NCBI GenBank assembly: GCA_029883045.1
Contig: JAOUJU010000019.1
Location: 1-13,942 of the forward strand
Length of the DNA: 13,942 nt
From: Rhodospirillaceae bacterium
GTDB lineage: Bacteria; Pseudomonadota; Alphaproteobacteria; Rhodospirillales; Magnetovibrionaceae
Direction: 5' to 3'
The number at the start of each line of letters is the position of its first letter. Position 1 is the stretch's first letter. The notes under the pieces were generated by a model. The model was not told the DNA's origin. It worked only from the letters and a program-made list of their open reading frames with translations, and made no database searches. Shown here piece after piece: positions 6,700-12,712 of the stretch. The position numbers and the translations under genes are program-made.

Positions 6700-7103
6700 T
6701 GTCCCTCCCCATGATTGGGTGAATGTTGATAATTGCCTTTACGAGACCCCCCCGCATAGGCAAATGCTGCGGCCCTAACTAAAATTGATTTAAGTCAACG
6801 CCGTACTCTCAATATTATGTAGCAGCTTGGGTGTCAATCTAGTTATCCCCTGAAACGCTTGTGAAACGGGCGGTTTTCAGTGGATTGGCAATGGTCTTTG
6901 CTTATTAGAATAATCCCAATTATTGCCTTTGGTTGTTGAATAATGGGACCATCATTGAAAAAATAGTCTTTTTTATCTACGAATATAGCCAAAAATATCG
7001 ATGATCACTTTGTTTATATTACATTATTTGCATTTACAGATTTTTATGGGAAATTGACCTATTGGGTCATATTGAGCCAGAATCCTTAAAGGGGGGCGAA
7101 TAA
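6700..7103. other. Divergent intergenic region between ctaE and the phosphatase/kinase gene
   Basis: 404 bases without a credible gene. It should hold the promoters of both divergent operons. Supported elements are the FNR/FixK-type box (6785-6798), a short hairpin CCGCA...TGCGG (6752-6772) in the ctaE leader, and an inverted repeat TGACC-N5-GGTCA (7055-7069) ahead of the plus-strand gene. On the minus strand a perfect TTGACA (6835-6830) stands upstream of AT-rich TAATAT-like sequence, but the spacing is poor, so I do not mark it as a promoter. The right half (6900-7050) is very AT-rich. No plus-strand promoter meets spacing and consensus together. Confidence 0.6.
6785..6798. promoter_or_regulatory. 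FNR/FixK/CRP-family binding box upstream of ctaE
   Basis: TTGATTTAAGTCAA matches the TTGA-N6-TCAA consensus perfectly and the FNR consensus TTGAT-N4-ATCAA at 9 of 10 positions. It lies 86 bases before the ctaE start. In alphaproteobacteria such boxes bind FnrL, FixK or related regulators and tie respiratory genes to oxygen supply. Whether it activates or represses cannot be read, because the promoter is not clear; if the TTGACA at 6835-6830 is the -35 box, the site would lie near or past the transcription start and act as a repressor site. Confidence 0.6.
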
Positions 7104-8885
7104 TTGACCTGTGAAACAGCCAGTGAAACAGAAAGCACAAGACAGCTAGAGATTCTCGCATCCATGGGGCGTGATTTTGCCGCATCTGGGGATATAGAAT
7201 CTATTTTTTCTACTGGCCTTGAGCGCATATCGGCCATGTTAAACGCCGAGGGCGGAGCACTTTTTCTTTTGAATGACAATGGTGACAAGCTTGTTTGTCA
7301 CGCCAGTTTCGGCCCGGTTGATATTTCCGGCCTAACAATCAATGCAACCGAAGGCATTGTTGGGCGCGTGGTAAGCACCGGGGTTGCGGAAATAGTTCGC
7401 GACGTATCTAAGGATCTGTCTTTTAATAATACAGTTGATCAAAAAAGCGGATTCACCACCCGATCAATCCTTTGTGCGTCGCTTGCAATCAAGGATGAAA
7501 AAATTGGCGCAATCGAAATGGTCAACAAACATGGCGGCGATAATCTTTTTAACAACGAAGACCTTAAACTGCTTGAAACGCTAGCAGCATCGGCGAGCCT
7601 AGCAATCTTGAATGCGCGCATGGCCATTGAGCTTGTGGAAAAGGAAAAAATGGCTCGCGAATTGGAGCTGGCTGCAGAAATACAAAAAAGCCTTCTTCCA
7701 CTTGATGGTGATTCAGATAGCCCGGTAGCGGGTGTAAACTTAGCCGCAAGAGTGGTTTCTGGTGATTTTTATGATTTCTTTGAACTGCAAGACGGGCGCA
7801 CTTGTTTTACCTTAGCCGATGTATCGGGCAAGGGAATGAACGCCGCATTGTTGATGGCCAAAACCGCCAGCCTGTTTCGCTGTTTAGGAAAGGAAGCCCC
7901 ATATCCTGGTAATTTGATTTCAAGAATAAACGCAGAAGTCGTTGAAACTGCGGCGCGCGGAATGTTTGTTACTATGCTTATTGGGGTTTATGACCCAGAA
8001 GCAGGAACTGTCCGTATTGCCAACGCTGGGCACGAGCCGCCAATTCTTCTTCGTAGCGATGATACGGTGCAATCATTTACTGCGGGGATGCCGCCAGTTG
8101 GTATTTTGCCCGATATTGGAATGGGAAAAACTCCTGAAGAAACAATCATAAATCTTGATGGTGGGGCGTTTTATGTTTTTACCGATGGGGTGACCGAAGG
8201 GTATATCGGCGAAAAAGAATTGGGTGCCGAAGGGTTTATTAAGTTTATAAGGGATGGAAAAAATATGGCACCGGGTGCGCGTATAGCAGCCGTTGCCAAA
8301 CACATTAAAGAGGGGTCAAGCATACTTCGCGACGACGTAACAATTTTAGTTATTGATGACGGTGCGGCATTTATTAAACGCAAACAAATAAACACAAATG
8401 CAAAAAAATCCATGCATGGCGACAAAAGCAACGGGGAGTCAAATCCTGATGCGCCCAATGGGGAAGGTGAAATAGCCAAGATTTCAGTTCCGGCAGTGGC
8501 GGAAAGTTTGAAACTTATACGCCGTGCAATAGAAAGCGCCTCGGGCAATTGTGGTTTAGGCAAGGATACGATACAAGATGTAGTGCTGGCAGTTGACGAG
8601 GCTTGCCAGAACGTTATCAGGCACGCTTATGGCGGTGTTAATGATGGCAATATCATTTTAAACATATCCCGTAATGCACAATCGCTTATAATTGAAATTC
8701 GCGACTTTGCCCAAAGGGTTGACCTCCAAAAGGTACGCCCTCGTGACCTTGACGATTTACGCCCAGGTGGACTTGGAACCCACTTTATAAAAGAAGTAAT
8801 GGACGAGGTTGAGTTTAAAGTTCCAAATGACGGCCTAGAAGACAATAAAGGAAACATTTTGGTGCTTACCAAGTCATTGAAATAA
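7104..8885 (+). CDS. GAF-SpoIIE phosphatase-HATPase fusion (RsbU/RsbW-like partner-switch regulator)
   Basis: 593 residues in three parts. A GAF sensor domain (about 15-172) runs through a helical linker (172-200, ending AEIQKSLLP) into a PP2C/SpoIIE Ser/Thr phosphatase domain (210-418) with metal ligands in GDFYDFF (Asp221, Asp224), LADVSGKG (Asp239), TDGVTEG (Asp361) and RDDVTIL (Asp410/Asp411). A polar Lys/Asn-rich linker (425-455) leads to a GHKL ATPase of the RsbW/SpoIIAB type (460-592) with N-box DEACQNVIRHAY, a degenerate G1 (IRDFA) and G2 GGLGTHF. It could therefore both phosphorylate and dephosphorylate a STAS protein, and one is encoded 86 bases downstream. The GAF ligand is unknown. 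The start is a TTG: TAA lies directly upstream in frame and AGGGGGG is spaced well before it; the next in-frame ATG is residue 21. No sigma factor gene is adjacent. Confidence 0.92.
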   Translation: MTCETASETESTRQLEILASMGRDFAASGDIESIFSTGLERISAMLNAEGGALFLLNDNGDKLVCHASFGPVDISGLTINATEGIVGRVVSTGVAEIVRDVSKDLSFNNTVDQKSGFTTRSILCASLAIKDEKIGAIEMVNKHGGDNLFNNEDLKLLETLAASASLAILNARMAIELVEKEKMARELELAAEIQKSLLPLDGDSDSPVAGVNLAARVVSGDFYDFFELQDGRTCFTLADVSGKGMNAALLMAKTASLFRCLGKEAPYPGNLISRINAEVVETAARGMFVTMLIGVYDPEAGTVRIANAGHEPPILLRSDDTVQSFTAGMPPVGILPDIGMGKTPEETIINLDGGAFYVFTDGVTEGYIGEKELGAEGFIKFIRDGKNMAPGARIAAVAKHIKEGSSILRDDVTILVIDDGAAFIKRKQINTNAKKSMHGDKSNGESNPDAPNGEGEIAKISVPAVAESLKLIRRAIESASGNCGLGKDTIQDVVLAVDEACQNVIRHAYGGVNDGNIILNISRNAQSLIIEIRDFAQRVDLQKVRPRDLDDLRPGGLGTHFIKEVMDEVEFKVPNDGLEDNKGNILVLTKSLK

Positions 8886-8971
8886 AATGAAATAGAGACA
8901 GTAAAAAAATCAGAAAATCTGATTACGGCTAAAATAGTTTAAAAAATTGTCCAGTGTTCAGGGGGTAAGGA

Positions 8972-9310
8972 ATGGAAATAAAAATTTCAGAAACATCAGG
9001 CGTTAGCGTAGCTACGCTTAGCGGTGAAATAGATTTACAGACATCGCCTAAGCTAAGGGGCGAGCTGCTTGGTTTGATTGCAAATAAAAGACCGCTGGTA
9101 ATTGAAATGTCTGGTGTTAGTTACATAGACAGTTCTGGTGTTGCCTCGCTGGTTGAGGCATTTCAAACCGCACGGTCTAAAAATTTAGGATTTTCCTTAG
9201 CCGCTATCGGTGAAGCTCCGCTTAGGGTGCTGAAGCTGGCACGTCTTGATGGTGTGTTTGTTATTCATGATACGCTGGAAAATGCAATTATAGCGAACGG
9301 CGGAAATTGA
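8972..9310 (+). CDS. STAS-domain protein (anti-sigma-antagonist-like or MlaB-like)
   Basis: 112 residues making one complete STAS domain. It has the typical N-terminal strands (SGEIDL at 18-22) and the phosphoacceptor loop YIDSSGVASL, where Ser54 or Ser55 matches the serine phosphorylated in SpoIIAA/RsbV; the C-terminal helix covers LRVLKLARLDGVF. Two roles are possible: substrate of the upstream phosphatase/kinase fusion in a partner switch, or the MlaB-like STAS subunit that binds the ATPase of the Mla lipid transporter encoded downstream. The intact DSSG loop keeps phosphorylation possible, and mlaE begins on or just after its stop, which favours a link with the transporter. GGGGGTAAGG precedes the ATG. 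The gap from 8886 to 8971 holds a weak AT-rich hairpin (8908-8924) but no terminator, so co-transcription with the upstream gene is likely. Confidence 0.9.
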   Translation: MEIKISETSGVSVATLSGEIDLQTSPKLRGELLGLIANKRPLVIEMSGVSYIDSSGVASLVEAFQTARSKNLGFSLAAIGEAPLRVLKLARLDGVFVIHDTLENAIIANGGN

Positions 9311-9318
9311 CATCTATT

Positions 9319-10134
9319 ATGACTAACGAAATTCAACAAAAAACATCAGCTAAATTTTTTGACCGCGTAGGGCGTTCAGCAGTTGGTATGCTTGAGGAAG
9401 TTGGTCGCTATGGGGTAATGCTATTTGACAGTATTTACTGGTTAGTTATGGGGCCAAACCTCAAACAACCAGTGCGGGTTGCCTCTGTATTTAGCGAAAT
9501 GATGGAAATCGGAATTCGTGCCATTCCCATAGTTGGTATGATGGCTGGTACCATTGGTATAATGTTGGCAATACAAGGCATTTATACACTTAGAATATTT
9601 GGCGCCGAAAGCCGTGTTGTTATTGGTATCGCGTTTTCTATGGTGCGCGAATTTGGTCCGTTGATAACCGGAATTTTAGTTGCTGGCAGGTCGGGCTCAG
9701 CCTTGGCGGCACGTCTTGGAACCATGAAAATAAGCCAAGAAATTGATGCTTTAGAAGTAATGGGAATAAACCCCGTTCGCTTTTTGGTCGTTCCGGCATT
9801 GTTGGGGTGCTTGATAATGGTTCCGGCACTTACATTTTTTGGCGATGTGGTCGGGCTTTGGGCTGCGGGCGTATATGTTGGCGTTGCGTTGGATATTTCA
9901 ATGGCCGCTTATATAGACCAAACCATAGATATACTTTCGGTTGACGACCTAATGCACGGTCTGGGCAAAAGCGTCATCTTTGCCGTACTTATAGCCCTCA
10001 TCGGTGTTCTTAATGGCTTTATGGTCAAAGGTGGTGCCGAAGGTGTCGGCAAGGCAACAACCCGTGCGGTTGTTCACTGTATTTCCGCATTGGTGGTTAC
10101 CGATATGCTTTTTGCTTTCATGGTCACAAGATAG
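9319..10134 (+). CDS. mlaE: MlaE-family ABC transporter permease
   Basis: Inner-membrane permease of an MCE-type (Mla) lipid transporter, which moves phospholipids or other hydrophobic molecules between the inner membrane and the periplasm. About 271 residues with an N-terminal amphipathic region and five to six hydrophobic segments. The family block REFGPLITGILVAGRSGSA, followed by ARLGTMKISQEIDALEVMG, is the coupling helix that contacts the ATPase. A TTG at 9307 would overlap the STAS stop as TTGA and add four residues. The ATG at 9319 is preferred, although neither has a well-spaced Shine-Dalgarno, so translational coupling to the STAS gene is likely. In some bacteria a STAS domain is fused to the N-terminus of MlaE; here the two remain separate. 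Confidence 0.9.
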   Translation: MTNEIQQKTSAKFFDRVGRSAVGMLEEVGRYGVMLFDSIYWLVMGPNLKQPVRVASVFSEMMEIGIRAIPIVGMMAGTIGIMLAIQGIYTLRIFGAESRVVIGIAFSMVREFGPLITGILVAGRSGSALAARLGTMKISQEIDALEVMGINPVRFLVVPALLGCLIMVPALTFFGDVVGLWAAGVYVGVALDISMAAYIDQTIDILSVDDLMHGLGKSVIFAVLIALIGVLNGFMVKGGAEGVGKATTRAVVHCISALVVTDMLFAFMVTR

Positions 10135-10146
10135 GTCGTGGGGTAA

Positions 10147-11004
10147 ATGCAAATGGCAGCAACAAAGCAAAAAAACGAAAATGCACCAGCAATCACGCCC
10201 GGCAACGTGATCGAGGTTAGGAATCTTGTTACCTATTATGGAACACGAAGAATTCTCAATGATGTAAGCCTTGATATTCGTGAAGGCGAAATCATGGTTA
10301 TCATGGGCGGTTCTGGTTCGGGTAAATCAACCTTGCTGCGCTATTTGATGGCACTGGAAAAACAAACATCGGGCACCATCAACATTCTTGGCCATGATAT
10401 TGGAACAATTTCCAAAAAAGATTTTTTCAATATGCGCAAAAAATTGGGTGTCGCGTTTCAGGGTGGCGCACTATTTAGCTCAATGACGGTTGGCGAAAAT
10501 ATAATGCTGCCACTTTATGAACACACAAAACTTGATCGCAAAACCATGGAAATTATGGCGCGCATGAAGCTTGAAGTTGTAAGCCTTGCCGGATTTGAAA
10601 ACCTTATGCCATCAGAACTTTCGGGCGGTATGATAAAACGTGCCGCCGTGGCCCGCGCCATTGTGATGGATCCAAAAATATTATTTTTTGATGAACCGTC
10701 AGCCGGCCTTGATCCGGTGGTGTCAAGTGCGCTTGATGACCTTATACTTACATTACGCGAAGCAATGGGCATGACAATCGTTGTGGTTACCCATGAACTG
10801 GAAAGTGCGTTCAAAATAGCAGACCGAATTACCATGCTGGACCGGGGTGATATTTTATTTCAAGGAACTGTCGAGGAAATTCGCAGCCATCCATCTGAAC
10901 GTATACAAAACTTATTAAATCGTCGTTCGGAAGATCAAACCATTGACCCGGATGAATATATGAAGAGACTTACCGGGGAAGATGTAAAAGGGAGATTGGC
11001 ATGA
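10147..11004 (+). CDS. mlaF: MlaF-family ABC transporter ATP-binding protein
   Basis: ATPase that powers the MlaE permease. 285 residues with Walker A GGSGSGKS (54-61), Q-loop Gln105 (AFQGGALFS), signature LSGGM (158-162), Walker B ILFFDEP (Asp182, Glu183) and switch His216 (VVTHELES). The block FDEPSAGLDPV followed by a Ser/Ala-rich stretch is usual for MlaF/Ttg2A. The C-terminal tail of about 40 residues (TIDPDEYMKRL) extends past the core, as in MlaF, where it takes part in dimer contacts and lies near MlaB. A second ATG two codons in (10153) is better spaced from GGGG (9 bases) and may be the true start. The stop overlaps mlaD by 4 bases (ATGA). Confidence 0.92.
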   Translation: MQMAATKQKNENAPAITPGNVIEVRNLVTYYGTRRILNDVSLDIREGEIMVIMGGSGSGKSTLLRYLMALEKQTSGTINILGHDIGTISKKDFFNMRKKLGVAFQGGALFSSMTVGENIMLPLYEHTKLDRKTMEIMARMKLEVVSLAGFENLMPSELSGGMIKRAAVARAIVMDPKILFFDEPSAGLDPVVSSALDDLILTLREAMGMTIVVVTHELESAFKIADRITMLDRGDILFQGTVEEIRSHPSERIQNLLNRRSEDQTIDPDEYMKRLTGEDVKGRLA

Positions 11005-11921
11005 ACACGCCAAAAATGAACTACGTTGCAGTTGGTGGCTTTGTTATTGCTGCCCTAGTAGGCGTAATTATTGCGGTTGCCACACTTACCGGGCAAACCG
11101 GGGCCACGGATAAATATTTTTCCGTTTACAGTAATGTTACCGGGGTCAAGTTTGGGACTCAGGTTTTTTATGAAGGTTACCCGGTCGGTCAGGTTGAAGA
11201 AGTAATACCCATCGTTGAAGGTGGGGCAATGAAATTCAAAGTAGATTTTGAAGTAACCGAAGGATGGCAAATCCCAAGCGATTCAGTCGCACGCATTGGT
11301 GCGGCTGGTCTTCTTTCTTCTATTTCTATCAATATTGATGCGGGCAAATCAGCAACCGCATTAAAACCCGGCGCGCAGGTCGCCGGGCGTGAGGCGGCCG
11401 ATTTATTTTCCGTAATGTCAGACATGGCGGGCGAGGTTAGCAGTATTGCCGAAAACGATATTCGTCCGTTACTGGCAACCATAAACCGTACAGCCGATTC
11501 ATTTGCCGCAACGGTGGATACGGTTGGCGTGTTGATGAACGAAGACGGCGAACGGATGGTAAAGAAATTTGCAGCGCTGGCCGACGATCTTTCTGAGCGT
11601 GCGCCACGCATTGCTAAAAACATTGACGATGGAACCGCAGGTTTTGCAACGTTGGCAAAAGATTTGGGCGAAACCCAAGCTAAACTTGATAAACTGCTTG
11701 ATGTCACTGGTTCAATGGTAGGTGAAAATCGCAGCCAAGTGCGCCAATCAATTTCCGATCTTAAGCACGTAGCAGATTCACTGGCCCGTCATGTTGATGC
11801 GGTTAATCAAAACCTTGAAGGAACGGCACGTAACATGTTCGAATTTAGTCGTGAAATAAGGCAAAACCCAAGCCTTCTTCTTTCCGGATCCACGCCATCT
11901 AAACAAGGGCCAGGACAATAA
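11001..11921 (+). CDS. mlaD: MlaD-family MCE protein with long helical C-terminus
   Basis: Periplasmic MCE-domain protein anchored in the inner membrane. It forms hexamers that carry lipid to or from the MlaFE transporter. One membrane helix (about 8-30) is followed by one MCE domain (about 38-115) with the family turn FEVTEGWQIPSDSVARIG and the hydrophobic pore-loop region AAGLLSSISI. From about 135 to 295 the protein is helical, with heptad-like hydrophobics, and ends in EFSREIRQNPSLLL. At 306 residues it is much longer than the single-domain MlaD of E. coli (about 183), so the hexamer could form a helical needle or barrel reaching across the periplasm. No MlaC-like shuttle gene follows. 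The start overlaps mlaF as ATGA and is preceded by GGGAG. Confidence 0.9.
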   Translation: MNTPKMNYVAVGGFVIAALVGVIIAVATLTGQTGATDKYFSVYSNVTGVKFGTQVFYEGYPVGQVEEVIPIVEGGAMKFKVDFEVTEGWQIPSDSVARIGAAGLLSSISINIDAGKSATALKPGAQVAGREAADLFSVMSDMAGEVSSIAENDIRPLLATINRTADSFAATVDTVGVLMNEDGERMVKKFAALADDLSERAPRIAKNIDDGTAGFATLAKDLGETQAKLDKLLDVTGSMVGENRSQVRQSISDLKHVADSLARHVDAVNQNLEGTARNMFEFSREIRQNPSLLLSGSTPSKQGPGQ

Positions 11922-11957
11922 TGGCTTTTACCGGCTAATGTTTTGAAGGACAGAAAA

Positions 11958-12581
11958 ATGTATAAAAGTATGAAAAAAACATTATCAGCAATGACTATCG
12001 CTGTTTCGTTAACTTCGTTAGTTGCGTTGAATGCATGTGCTACTGCACAAAGCGTACCGCAAGATAATTTTTACCGTCTTGCGCCGCAGCCTGAGACCAG
12101 CCAACAAGGCGGTATTTTGCAAGACGCAACGGTTGAGGTTGCGCGTTTTGTTGCCGATGGCTCCGTTTCCAATCGACCAATTCTTTATAGCAGTGATGCT
12201 AACCCCAATTCAGTAAGCGAATATCACTATCATTTCTGGATTGAAGCCCCGCCAACGCTTATCAAGGATTCCCTTGTCAGCTATCTCCGTGCTGCTGGTA
12301 TTGCAAACAGGGTTGTGACCCCGGAAATGCGCGTATCATCTGATTATTCAGTTTTGGGCCGCATCAAGCGGTTGGAAATATATACCGGCAAAAAATATAC
12401 AGGTGTGGCTTCGTTTGAAATTGGCCTTAGGCGTAATTCCGATGGCGAGCTTTTGGTGCTAAATGAATACGAATCAAAGGTAGAGGCTAATAATAATTCA
12501 GTCGGCTCGGTAATTACTGCGGTGGAAAAGGCAACCGAAGATATATTTGCCCGCTTTGTCCACGATATAAGCGCAAAATAA
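11958..12581 (+). CDS. PqiC-like ABC-transport auxiliary lipoprotein
   Basis: 207 residues. A lipoprotein signal peptide (positively charged MYKSMKK, hydrophobic 12-24) ends at LNAC with lipidation at Cys27; Asn at -2 of the lipobox is unusual but tolerated. The mature part begins with the family stretch DNFYRLAPQP and fits the ABC-type transport auxiliary lipoprotein family (PqiC/YmbA). These proteins sit in the outer membrane and dock MCE assemblies. The gene follows mlaD by 36 bases, so it is probably the outer-membrane end of this transporter. An in-frame TTG at 11943 exists, but the ATG at 11958 has AAGGA about 8 bases upstream. No convincing terminator follows; the T-run at 12584-12590 lacks a good stem. 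Confidence 0.85.
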   Translation: MYKSMKKTLSAMTIAVSLTSLVALNACATAQSVPQDNFYRLAPQPETSQQGGILQDATVEVARFVADGSVSNRPILYSSDANPNSVSEYHYHFWIEAPPTLIKDSLVSYLRAAGIANRVVTPEMRVSSDYSVLGRIKRLEIYTGKKYTGVASFEIGLRRNSDGELLVLNEYESKVEANNNSVGSVITAVEKATEDIFARFVHDISAK

Positions 12582-12614
12582 GGTTTTTTTGTCTGCCAAT
12601 TGCAAATAATGCCC

Positions 12615-12623
12615 TGATATACT
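12615..12623 (+). promoter_or_regulatory. Candidate extended -10 promoter for the PEP carboxylase gene
   Basis: TGATATACT has the extended -10 form TGn followed by TATACT (5 of 6 matches to TATAAT). No good -35 stands 16-18 bases upstream, as is usual for extended -10 promoters. Transcription would begin near 12630 and give a leader of about 80 bases that contains the imperfect hairpin CCCCTGC...GCGGGG (12655-12679). Confidence 0.4.
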
Positions 12624-12712
12624 ACAAACCCTGCGTGTCCTCCCCAATAGTGTTCCCCTGCTTGCAGTAGCTTGCGGGGGGTTTGGAACAAGTTGGTTAT
12701 ATAGGAACAACA

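Noticed and set aside
6805..6835. TTGACA with downstream TAATAT as a ctaE promoter on the minus strand
   Set aside because: The -35 is perfect, but the best -10 candidates lie 12-14 bases away, and at 17 bases the hexamer is only TATTGA. Described in the intergenic entry but not called as a promoter.
6885..6902. Possible sigma-54 promoter (TGGC...TTGC) on the plus strand
   Set aside because: The spacing between GG and GC is 11 bases rather than the strict 10, and the site is about 200 bases from the gene start.
6850..7131. Repeated TGAAAC/GTGAAAC words (6850s, 6861, 7111, 7123) as a possible binding-site array
   Set aside because: Spacing is irregular, and two of the copies are explained by the coding sequence for the repeated residues SET/CET at the start of the phosphatase/kinase gene.
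8908..8924. AATCAGA-AAA-TCTGATT hairpin between the phosphatase/kinase and STAS genes
   Set aside because: A perfect but short AT-rich stem with no T-run after it; unlikely to terminate transcription.
12552..12590. Terminator after the auxiliary lipoprotein gene
   Set aside because: The T-run at 12584-12590 is good, but the only stem (CGCTT/AAGCG) is 5 bp, has a 12-base loop and ends about 11 bases before the Ts.
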